Assembly (NCBI RefSeq): GCF_905171775.1 | Contig: NC_053491.1 | Coordinates: 222,928,486-222,992,485 of the forward strand | Reading direction: 5' to 3' | DNA: 64,000 nt | Source of the DNA: Rana temporaria | Lineage: Eukaryota; Chordata; Amphibia; Anura; Ranidae | Part shown: in pieces, positions 1-11,100 of the stretch | How positions within the stretch are numbered: position 1 is the stretch's first letter | How the letters are laid out: every line of letters starts with the position of its first letter | Program-made: the position numbers and the translations under genes | Notes under the pieces: model-generated | The model's input: the letters and a program-made list of their open reading frames with translations, nothing else | Database searches by the model: none | What the model was told of the DNA's origin: nothing

Positions 1-5
1 CTTTA

Positions 6-536
6 TTAAAGGGGAGGTTCACCCTAAAAACGACTTTCCCTTATTACACTGGCCCCCCACATTACAATACGATTATGCCTATTAGTTTTTTTTTGATGCT
101 GTACATACCTTCGTACAGCTATTCACCCGTGGCTTCCCGGTTGCGAGTCCCGCGGGAGTGGGCGTTCCTAACATGGTGGTGATTGACGTTTTGACAAAAA
201 ACGAGCTCCCCCTGTCGCGTAAGCCGCGTCACGATTGGCGAAAGGAGCCGAATGGCGATGCGCAGGCGCAGTATAGTGCCGACTCGCCGTTCCGCTCCTT
301 TCGCCAATTGTGACGTGGCTTACGCAACGGGGGGAGCTCGTTTTTTGTCAAAACGTCAATCACCACCATGTTAGGAACGCCCACTCCCACGGGACTCGCA
401 ACCCGGAAGCCACGGGTGAATAGCTGTACGAAGGTATGTACAGCATCAAAAAAAAACTAATAGGCATAATCGTATTGTAATGTGGGGGGGCAGTGTAATA
501 AGGGAAAGTCGTTTTTAGGGTGAACCTCCCCTTTAA
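6..536. mobile_element. Palindromic MITE with TTAA ends
   Basis: Almost the whole element is an inverted repeat centred near 270. It starts TTAA-AGGGGAGGTTCACC and ends GGTGAACCTCCCCT-TTAA. TTAA target duplications are typical of Kolobok and piggyBac elements, and no coding capacity is seen. A diverged piece of the same family lies at 8280-8595. Confidence 0.75.
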
Positions 537-1074
537 ATTTGGTAACATTTTTACCAATCAATATGACTATTATAATCCAGTAAATTATCAGTGAGCAAAT
601 CTACCCAGTCAACAAACTTAATTAAATTGACTGACTAATCAAATGAACACAGAAAATGAAAAGAAAATGAACTAGTAATTAGCTAACACATGTTCCAAGA
701 GTTTACTGACCCCGCCAAGTATTAATTAACCTGATTCACTAATGAAAGCTTTACCTGAATAATTAAATTGACTAATTGTTATCCATTATAACGCAATGTG
801 TTGATTCACACCAGCTGTTATTCAAGCCCTAGATGTCTGTGGAAGCAGGTTTTAGCATAAACAGGAGCACAAGGGTTATCTGAGCATTCCTGTCTACACT
901 ATGCTGTCCAGGGATAGAGAAAAGCTGGGAGCAAACACTGGCAAGCCACCAAGGAAAGCACTATCAAACAAACAAACTTTTTTAATCCAACTGATACCTA
1001 TTTCTATAAAGCTTGTAAATATAGGCTTCAACATTTATAACAACAGTGTGTATACAACTTTTACAAAGCGATTG
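537..1074. other. ANO4 intron, nothing recognised
   Basis: AT-rich intronic DNA. I see no gene, tandem repeat or element ends here. Confidence 0.6.
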
Positions 1075-1550
1075 TTAAAGTGGAGTTCCACCCATTTTTT
1101 TATGTTTGTCTGTGCTGCATGCTCTAATCTCATAGTGTTCAGAATGGACAATTTTTATTTAATTTGTTGCTTGTAAATACCTTTATTTTGTAGTCCTTCG
1201 TTACTTCCTCCTCCTTATTTGCCTAGGCTATTTGCAAGGGTTTCTGGGATAGGCATCATGTTTCCCAGTAGTCCTTGCAAACCTGACTGAAACCTATTAC
1301 ATTGCTTGTGCACTGAGCATGTGCGAGATATGCAAAGCTAAAATCCAGGAAGTCATACAGTCTGGCTTCATGATGCCCACACTTAAGATGGCCACGGTCT
1401 ATTTCTAGATTATAAACTATTTAAATGCTGTAACAACCTAACAAAACGGACCTTAGTTTACAGACTAACTTTACTAGAATATATTAAGCTTGTGTATTAC
1501 AGGGGTATTTATATTTAAAAAGTGAAATTGTGGGTGGAACTCCCCTTTAA
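1075..1550. mobile_element. TTAA-flanked MITE
   Basis: Terminal repeats AGTGGAGTTCCACCCA and TGGGTGGAACTCCCCT are flanked by TTAA on both sides. The interior has a second imperfect inverted repeat around 1225-1285. It is non-coding and Kolobok/piggyBac-like by its target site. Confidence 0.7.
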
Positions 1551-2117
1551 GCTTTCATGATGTTCAGAGCAGTTTCCACTCATCAACTCCAGCTTCATCA
1601 GATCCAGGTGGGGATATTAAACACATATCTGCTGCATGGCTGTCACTTTATAGGTGAGCTACTAGGAGCAGGCTGTCAACAAGTTTCAAGTATTGCTAAA
1701 ACTAAAAATACAACTTCTATGAAAGTAAAAAATGAACAAAGTGCCCATATAAGAAGGGGTCACATAATAACCCGACAATATACAATTAAAGCAACGGTAA
1801 TCAGCAGAATAATGTACCACATATTATAAAATACAGGAATAGTTACAAAGGTGTATATGACCACAAACTTTTTTTTAAAGTTGACCTCTTAAACCTCCAA
1901 TACAAATAAAACACTTTTTTACACTACATCCTTTACACGTGTTTCTTTATAAATCTTTGATGTGTTTATTGGTTAACATTTTAATATTGTGATTATGTGA
2001 CATTAACTACATTTAAAAATGGGGACCATGTATCAAAACGTTCCTTGTTGTTCATGTAAACCAGGGGTCTCCAAACTCTCTAAACAATGGGCAAATATAC
2101 TGTCCTTCAGACTCTAA

Positions 2118-2536
2118 GGCCGCGTATACACGGTCGGTCCAAACCGATGAAAACAGCCTGAAGTCCAGTTTCATCGGTCCAAACATACCGTGTGTACAGC
2201 CCATCGGTCTGTTGTCCTTCGGACAAAAATTAGAGAACTTGCTTTAAAATCGAACCGATGGACGGCTGACCATCAGTCAAAAACGATGGTTAGTACACAA
2301 AAGCATCGGTTCAAAACCAGCGCATGCTCAGAATCAAGTCGACGCATGCTTGGAAGCATTGAACTTCGTTTTTTTCAGCACGACGTGTGTTTTACGTCAC
2401 CGCGTTCTGACCCGATCGGTTTTTGAACTGATGGTGTGTACGCACATCAGACCATTGGTGTGCTTCAGCGGTGAACCGATGAAAACGGTCCGTCGGACCA
2501 TTCTCATCGGTTTGGACCGACCGTGTGTACGCGGCC
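2118..2536. mobile_element. Harbinger-type MITE nested in hAT element
   Basis: Termini GGCCGCGTATACACGG and CCGTGTGTACGCGGCC are flanked by TAA on both sides. A 3-bp TWA/TNA duplication is typical of PIF/Harbinger. The interior is built from inverted copies of a short ACCGATGxxxAC-like motif. Relatives lie at 14107, 18124, 51008 and 60209. Confidence 0.75.
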
Positions 2537-2619
2537 TAAGGGGGTCGGACTGTGGCCAGTGTAAATAGAAAATGTCCTGGGCTCTATGAGAGTAAACAAT
2601 GCCTTATTATTAGTATTAG

Positions 2620-3240
2620 TGGGGAGGCAATATTGGTATCGTTGAAAGGAATAGTGTCTCAACATTGGTGTCAGTAGGAGGAATAGTGCCCCATCATTGG
2701 TACCAGTAGAAATAATTCTGCACCTTTAATAGTATCAGTGGAAAGAATAATACCCCATCATTGGTGTCAGTGGGAGGAATAGTGCCCCATCATTGGTATC
2801 AGTAGAAAAAAGTGCCCCATCATTGGTATCAGTGGAAAGAATAGTGCCTCATCATTTGTATCAGTGGAAAGAATAGTGTCCCATGATTGGTGTCAGTGGG
2901 AGGAATAGATCCCCATCATTGGTGTCAAAGGAAAGAATAGTGCCCCATCCTTGGTGTCAGTGGAAAAAATAGTGCCCCATCATTGGTGTCAGTTGGAGGA
3001 ATAATGCCCCATCATTGGTGTCAATGGGAAGAATAGTGCCCCATCATTGGTGTCAGTGGGAAGAATAGTGCCCCATCATTGGTGTCAGTGGGAAGAATAG
3101 TCCCCCGTCATATCATGTGTCTGTGGGAGGAAAAGTGCCCTATTCTTGGCATCAGTGACAGGAATTATGGCCTTATTGTTGGTGACAGTGGGAGGAAAAG
3201 TGCCTTGTATCAGTGGGAGGAACAGTGCCCCAAGGGCCAG
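2620..3240. repeat. 32-bp minisatellite
   Basis: About 19 imperfect direct repeats of a unit close to 32 bp, containing GTGCCCCATCATTGGTGTCA followed by a purine-rich GGGAGGAATA. It lies wholly inside the hAT element at 2062-3297. Confidence 0.88.
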
Positions 3241-3305
3241 ATTAATAAAAGGCAAAGGGCCACATCCGGCAACCAGGATGCATTTTGGAGACCACTGATG
3301 TAAAC

Positions 3306-3889
3306 CAGTCCACTTCACCATTCAAATTTTTAATTTGCACTGACAAACTAAACACCGGAAGGTGACAGGATTCTATAAACAATTTATTTCACAATAATTC
3401 TATATGTATATTCCATTATACATACAAAAATATTCTAAAGTGCTTTACCAAATGCATAGGACCATTTACTGAGCACTGAATAATAGATCCCCTGAGCCAC
3501 TGTACTGTGACACAGAACAATCCAATTCTATCATAGGAAGCTTTGTTATTTATTTTTAACAAAACGCCAAAAACCCAATGTAACACAAAAAGAAGAACTT
3601 ATTTTTCAGGAAATTATATATTTGGGTGATTCATTTTGCGAAGAGAAACATTGTGCAGTAACACGTGAGAATTCATTATTGAAACCTGATCTCTGGTTGT
3701 CGAGGGTTTAGGAACATCACAATTTTTCTGCCTTAATATTAAATAGGCTTAAATTAGGAGAAGTTACAGTATACTTTTATGCATCAGTGATTTCTCCTGT
3801 CAAATATTTTTGCAGAAAGAGTGTAACACCACTCAGACTGTGCATAAAGATTTCCTCATGGGTCCTGGCCCTCCGGCTCACCACTAGTA
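3306..3889. other. ANO4 intron, nothing recognised
   Basis: AT-rich intron sequence. No element ends, tandem repeats or coding signal were recognised. Confidence 0.55.
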
Positions 3890-4335
3890 AGGGTCCTTTC
3901 ACACGTGCGGACCATTTTTTAGATCAGTTTTTTATCATCAGTTGATCCGTTTTTCATCCGTTTTTCATCAGTTGTCATCCGTTTTTCATCAGTTGTCATC
4001 CGTTTTTCTTCCGTTTTTCATCCGTTTTTTCATCCGTTTTTCTTTTTGGTTAGAACTTTATTTTTATTACATATTTTGATGAAAAACGGATGTTAGCGGA
4101 TCGGATGTTAAACGGATCGTCCGCTAACATCCGTTTTTTGTCCGTTCCGTTTTTTTGACGGAAGAAAAATAGGGTTTTCTTCCGTTCAAAAATACAGAGC
4201 TTAACGGAGACGGATGTTAATGGACGTTAGTGGATGCTCATCCGCTAACGTACGCTATCCCATTGGAAAGCATTGCAGTCCGTAAACGGACGTATGAAAA
4301 AACGGACGAACGGTCCGCACGTGTGAAAGGACCCT
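3890..4335. mobile_element. MITE with long inverted termini
   Basis: Left end AGGGTCCTTTCACACGTGCG and right end CGCACGTGTGAAAGGACCCT are inverted repeats. The interior has direct repeats of CATCCGTTTTTCATCAGTTG. The flanks do not give a clear target duplication, so the superfamily is uncertain. Confidence 0.7.
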
Positions 4336-4796
4336 ATTTGAAGAAAAAGAAAATTGGTTGCACACCATGGAAGGAAGAACTTCTGTAAATTAGTTACTTT
4401 ATTGTCAAGGTGCCAAAAGACGTAGACAGGATGTTACAGGAACATTGGTAGACCGTTTCCACATGGATAACTTGTGCTTGTTCGTTGTGAACAAACACAA
4501 GTTATCCGTGTGAAACCGGTCTACCAAAGTTCCTGTAACATCCTGTCTACGTCTTTTGGCACCTTGACAATAAAGTAACTATTCTACAGAAATTCTTCCT
4601 TCCATGGAGTGTGTAACGAAACGTCCCACTCTCTGCTTGAGTGCTTTCATCATACACCGCTTCCTCCTAGTCTGAATATAGATATCAGATATTCCAACCG
4701 CTGACAACAACAACGCAACACAATACTCGTTTGGTTGCTGAACAAGAAGGTGAGTGTCACAGTGTGCAACCAAATTTATTTTTCTTTAAATATTTT
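4336..4796. mobile_element. Foldback element with perfect-looking hairpin core
   Basis: Positions about 4362-4613 form an inverted repeat with arms of about 125 bp meeting near 4487. The arms carry CTTTATTGTCAAGGTGCC and its complement. Outside this, GGTTGCACAC near 4356 is mirrored at 4612 and again near 4761, so the termini lie farther out and the right half has an extra segment. No coding capacity. Confidence 0.65.
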
Positions 4797-5036
4797 TGCA
4801 GATAAATAACTAGAAAACCGACATATCAAAAGGCTATTTATGTGTATACATTTATCTAGTAAATTTAGCACATTCCACTAAATTGTTGACTTCCTCTTAA
4901 ACTAAGGGGGCTCTTGGAGAGGATCGATACTTTGTAATCCAGACAGAAGTGCCAAGGCAGGCATACTACAGTCTGTATTCAACCATATGATACATTCTTA
5001 GACTCACTCAAAAATAATTGGGCCAAATGACCTCAC

Positions 5037-5189
5037 CTATGTCCTTGGCTCGTGATGCTAAGGGTCTTCTCCACTGGGTGATAAATTTGTAAGCATCAAG
5101 GCGGATTTCAATAATATTGTTAAGTAAGGCAAGAAGTGGTGCAAGCGGAAAAGCAGCAACAAATATAGTTGTGAAGCCAAACTGAAGAA
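5037..5189 (-). CDS. ANO4: ANO4 exon: TM7 and TM8
   Basis: The 153-nt exon encodes LQFGFTTIFVAAFPLAPLLA, then LLNNIIEIRLDAYKFITQWR and RPLASRAKDI plus one G. The Glu and Asp of IIEIRLDA match the TM8 Ca2+ ligands. The acceptor is TTTACAG and the donor GTGAGG. No following exon was found at 1-5036, so the next one lies beyond the left edge. Confidence 0.94.
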
Positions 5190-8100
5190 CTGTAAAGGAA
5201 AGAGGTAACTGTTAGTATCAAGTCACTGCATAACATAACACCCTAAAGCCAAAGGATTGCTAGGTTTTTCTGATCATGGGGAAAAGTAAAGTGGATTTAA
5301 AGAGGAAGTAAACCCTCTCTAAAAAATGAAATAAAAAAAACACCCTGCAAGACAAAGGCATAATGAGCTAGTATGCATAACATACTAGCTCATTATGAAT
5401 TACTTACCTGAGATCGAAGCCCCTGCAGCGGTCCTCAGGCACCACCTCTGTTGCCGCCATGATACCCGGAGTGACTTCCGGGTATTGCTGCTCCGGTGCT
5501 GTGACTGTCCGGAGCCGTACACATCTGTGCCGCTATTTCTGAAAATATCTCCTAAATCTTTTAGGTTTGGGAGATATTTGTTGCACCTACATGTAAGCCT
5601 TAATCTAGGCTTACCTGTAGGTTAAAGTGGTTGTAATTGGTTTACAACCACTTTAAAGCCAAAACATTTTTTTTTAGTTAGTCCCTCAGGCAGGGGTGGA
5701 CTGACAACCCATGGGGCCCCCGGGCAATAGAAGATTATGGGGCCCCTGGGCTTACAGATAGCCACCACGCCAGGAGGCAGTGCAGAGGCAGGGCAGCTAA
5801 AATCTCAGGATTTTCACATCAAAAGCATGTCGGTTTAAGACAGGGACAGATGTAAAAAAAACACAGGTTTTTACATACTGTCCCTGGTTTTATTGAGCCT
5901 GGCAACCCTGATGGGGCCACCTAGTGGCATGGGGCCCTCAGGCAGTGCCCGAAAGTCCCAATGGTCAGTCCGCCCCTGCCCTCAGGTAGAGTAGGAAAAA
6001 TTCAGAACATCTCTCAAATTTTTGCTGCTGCCTGTGTTCCCATTAGGTAGTTTCACCCTCTCTTTTGTCCTGGTGACCATTGTCGCTGAAACAGAAAGCA
6101 ATGGGAAATTCAACATTTTACAGCTGTACCAGAACAATAGTTGAGGGTAAATTTGCCAATAGGGACACCTGTTTCTGTAATTCCCCTAACTTCGCCGAAA
6201 TCTCTGCTTACTTCCTGTTCTTCTCTATGGTCTGAAGTGAAGTGAAATCTCCCCAACAGATCATAATTATTATACAGGATTTATATAGCACCAACAGTTT
6301 GCTCAGTGCTTTACAACATGAGAGCAGAAAGTACCGTTACAATACAATTCAATACATAGAAAACAAACAAAAAATAAATATGCTATACCGAACTGTATAA
6401 ATACAATGGGGCAGATCCACAAAGAAATCTATTAATACACTGCGTAATTTCAAAGTTTCCGCGTCGTATCTTTGTTTTGTATCCACAAAACAAGATACGA
6501 CGGCATCTGGGATCGATCCGACAGGCGTACGTCTTAGTACACCGTCGGATCTTAGGTGCATTTTTTCGGCGGCCGCTAGGTGGCGTTTACGTTGAATTCC
6601 GCGTCGAGTATGCATATTAGCTAGTTACGGCGATCCACGAACGTACGTCCGGCCAGCGCATTTTTTTACGTTGTTTGCGTTCGGCTTTTTCCGGCATATA
6701 GTTACCCCTGCTATATGGTGGCGTACTCAATGTTAAGTATGGCCGTCGTTCCCGCCTCGCATTTTGAATTTTTTACGTCGTTTGCGTAAGTCGTTCGCGA
6801 ATAGGGATTTGCGTAGAATGACATCACCTTTCGTAAGCATTGGCTTGTTCCGGTTTAATTTCGCTGTAATGCGCACTGGGATACCCCACAGACGGCGCAC
6901 GACGTATTTACATAAAACACGCCCCCATCACATCGAATTGAATTGCGCGCCCTTACGCCGCCAAAGATACACTACGCCGCCGTAACTTACGGCGGCGTAG
7001 TGTATCTTAGATACGCTACGCCCGGCGGAAATATGCGCCGAGGTACGTGAATCTGCCCCTATATATGTAATAATACTTAGAAAGGTTGCAGATTGCATGC
7101 CAGTATTAATGTTAAAGATATTTAGGGATCAGCTGTGGTTATGTGGGATGATGCTTTACACATAGAAGATTTCTTCTCTATAAATCCTATTAACCCTCCT
7201 GGCGGTATTCCCGAGCGTGACTCGGGGTTGATTTTAATCTTATAGATTACAGTACTGTATGTAAAAAATACACACCCCCCTTGTCCCTAGTGGTCTGCCC
7301 AGTGCCCTACATGTTCTTTTATATAATAAAAACTGTTCTTTCTCCCTGCAAACTGGAGATTGTCCATAGCAACCAAAAGTGTCCCTTTATGTCAAAAATG
7401 TTTTTAGATCAGCTAGAAAACAGCGATAATAAATTATAATCACTTGCAGAATTGTGCGATAGCGATTTGTGGGGAAATTCGTCATAAAAAAAATAAAATA
7501 ATGACAGCGACAATTCTGCAACTGAGCAAATTTCAGTGATTTTGAGTTGATTACATTATTGAATAATTTTTATTAGAATTATATTATTATTTGATATAAT
7601 TATTTATAATTATTTTATTATAATTTATAATTTTGTTTTTAAAAAAATGTCATACCTGGGATGTCTACTAGACTCTTGTTTGGTCAGATTTAAGTGAGTT
7701 ATTCCTAAGAATTACAGGCCTACAATATAAAACGCCAAATTTCCTTGCAAATAATGGTACCGCTTTCAGCACCTTTTTTCTGAAAGAATCATACCGCCAG
7801 GGAGGTTAAAACAGCTTGTAGCCTGCTTTTTTCCAGCTGACAGTGTACACAATGCAATATAAAAGCATCTCACATTTTGCCGGTAACCAGCTTAATATTA
7901 TTACTTTATTTATTGTAAGTTACATCTAGAACTGGCTAAGAGCTATTTTCCCTTCAGACAGTCAGATTGTTTTGCAGCATAGATTCATCAAAGTATTTAC
8001 CCTGGTTCACAATACCAATCACTTAAAAATCCCACAGGAAAAAATTCAGTGCAGCTCATTCATTTTGAACGGACTCAAATCACACTGCACTGCACCAAAG

Positions 8101-11100
8101 TAGTGCATGCATCAATTTAAGAAACACACTGCAACCACGTTGCATGGTTGTTTTGTAGCATGTGATCCAGAATAGACACATGCAGTTCATTTCGTTCTGA
8201 ATTGAAATGCGGACACATTTTCTATTTTCGGAAATTCGGATGTACTTTTTTTAATTTTTGAATTACAATAGTACCGAATTTTAACAAATCAGAAATAATG
8301 CTTCCGACCGGCGCATACTGCGCGTCACGAGTTGCCAAAAGAAGCCAAACGTCGGTGCGCAGGCGCTGTATAGCGGCTTCTTTCGGCAACTCGTGACGCG
8401 CAGTATGCGCCGGTCGGAAGCATATCAATCACAGCCTGTGATTAGGAACGCCCACTCCCGCGGGAAAGCCGGGGGTGAAAATAGCCCTAAAATGGTATTA
8501 ACGCAAAAAAAAAAAAAAACAACAGCATACTGTCAGTCTCATAGGTCGGCTCCATGCAATGTTAGAATTTTTTTTAGGGTGAACCCCCGCTTTAATTGCT
8601 TCAACTGGCATTATGCACAGGTCAGGGGAAACTCCTTTGATCTGCATATAAAGGGATTTGTTAAGAAATACATTGTTACAGCTAGGTTTTGGAAATTTCA
8701 GCCGCCACTCAATAGGCAAATCAGACAGTGAATCCAAAACAAAGATATAAACACGTGTATAATAAATGCCACATTTTATCTGTAGGTGGTGCTGCAGGCA
8801 TAGTCTGAAATTACTACTACTCAGGAATTAGGGTGAAACAGGATCTTCTAGAGTGGGAGAAACTGCTGCGGGGCTCAGGAACAGGGGTGTCATGTTAATT
8901 TCCCTAAAAAATTATTTTCATTAACAGTTAAAAAAACACATACTTCCTAGCAATAAAAGCGGTAATAGAAAAAATGCATTACGTGTATGAATTATTTGGC
9001 AGGATGAGGGAGGGATAATAAACACAGCAGTGCTGCTTCAAGCAATACTTAAGGGATTTAGCTAACTTCCGAAAACCACTTAATTTTGCTCTTATTTTTC
9101 AAGTGGCAGAAGTGGCAGAAAAAGAGTCCAAAAAGCAAGTAGTAGCTTTGCAGCAGTTCAATGGCGTTTTTCCAGATGTACCAATAACTGTACCATTTGT
9201 GGTTCTATTAACACGCTTCACTATACTCCTTATGACTGATGACTCCTTCATTTACCGAAGACACAGTCATAGGGGCAGATCCACAAAGAAATTACGCCGG
9301 CGTATCTATTGATACGCCGGCGTAATTTCAAAATTCCCGCGTCGTATCTTTGTTTTGAATCCTCGGATCTTAGATGCAATTTTTCTGCGGCCGCTAGGTG
9401 GCGTTTCCGTCGAAATCCGTGTTGAGTATGCAAATTAGCTATTTACGGCGATCCACGAACGTATGTCCGGCCGGCGCATTTTTTTACGTCGTTTTCGTTC
9501 GGCTTTTTCCGGCGTATAGTTAAAGCTGCTATTATGAGGCGTACTCAATGTATGTACTCAAAGTATGGCCGTCCTTCACGCGTACAATTTAGATTTTTTT
9601 ACGTCGTTTGCGTAAGTCGTTCGCGAATAGGAATTTGCGTAGAATGACATCACCGTCGTAAGCATTGGCTGGTTCCGGTTTAATTTCGAGCATGCGCACT
9701 GGGATACCCCCAGGGACGGCGCATGCGCAGTTCCAAAAAAAGGTTGTTTACGTCGGGTCACGACGTATTAACATAAAACACGCCCCCATTAGATCCATTT
9801 GAATTCCGCGCCCTTACGTCACGATAGATACACTACGCCGCCGTAACTTATGGCGCGGATTCTTTGTGGATTAAAAAAAGATAAGTTACGGCGGCGTAGC
9901 GTATCTTAGATACGCTGCGCCTGGCGCAGATGTATGTGGATCTGCCCCATAGTGTGCATTATGGGTGACATTTCATCCCATACAGTAAATATAATTATCA
10001 TAAATTCATCCTACACATAAACAGTACATTTGCTAATCACTAGTGTTGACCACAAACTATTAGTAATTCTTTAAAGTGGTTGTATACCCCACTTTTTTAC
10101 TTTTACCTACAGGTAAGCCTACAATAAGCAGCGGGGATCCTCGGCTAAAGGACCGGAAGCCGCCGGACCTTGCCGAATTGAAGTCTCTCGTGCGCATGCG
10201 CAGGAGTGACGTCATCGCCGCTCCAGCCAATCAGCCAATAAGCTGAAGCGGCGATACCCGGAAGACACGCCAGAGCAAGATAACATCTCACTCGGCGTGG
10301 ACCAGGTAAGTTCTCTTCACCTCGTTTTAAGGTAAGTATTTCATAATGCGGTGAATACTAGCTCATTATGACTTTTCCTTTACAGGTGTAAAAAATATAT
10401 ATATATATAAAAGGGTATACAACCGCTTTAACTGCATATTAAGACCGTTTTATCAGTTTTGAATAGAGTGGATCACCTGTAAGATTTTCACAGCGATCTA
10501 TGGCTTTGTTAGAGAGATGTTCCCCACTTTCTGTCATAGTGACAACAGTTTCACCAGACAGGAAGTGAGGGAAAATCTGTAACAGGGATATAGACCAAGT
10601 TGAATGATCGATCAACATGAGTACAACCAGCCTGCTGAATTCTCTTGCAATTACTGCTAGCGGTTGCTATATACACTAGCAATTATCACTGTCTTCTCCC
10701 AGCAGGGACAGCTTCTCACGCACCTCCCACGGGGAGAAGACAATTGCTGATTCCCCTGTCAGCACTGTGTTGATGGGGAAATCTCTTTCCTGCAACCCGT
10801 GGAAAAGATGCAGTGATGAACATGGGCGTTTACTGTATATGAAGGTATGATGTGAGGGAGGGGGGAAGATGGGTGTCAGCTTCCTAACATCCTACCAGCA
10901 GCTTACTTACGGCCCTCTGCACAGCCAGAGCTGCTTGCCCGCTAAGCTCTACATATTACACCAGCCTCTTGCCACAAGTAAGTGGAAGTCAGAAAGGAGC
11001 CATGTAGCTTGTCTTCCACTCTGCAGTCCTTCTAGAGGTTTTTCACACCAGTAGCTTCCTTGCAGATCTCTGCACAGCTCCAGCCGCCCACCTGCCAAGT

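Larger units (their letters stand above)
2062..3297. mobile_element. Non-autonomous hAT element with nested insertions
   Basis: Ends CAGGGGTCTCCAAACT and TTTTGGAGACCACTG form hAT-like inverted termini. The 8-bp sequence ATGTAAAC occurs at 2054-2061 and again at 3298-3305, a perfect target duplication of the length hAT elements make. The interior holds a nested MITE and a 32-bp minisatellite. No transposase is present. Confidence 0.82.

Noticed and set aside
901..1176. 90-residue frame in the left intron
   Set aside because: It crosses the start of a TTAA-type MITE and has no recognisable domain or splice context.
8393..8731. 112-residue plus-strand frame
   Set aside because: It overlaps the hairpin and right end of a MITE and has no conserved features.
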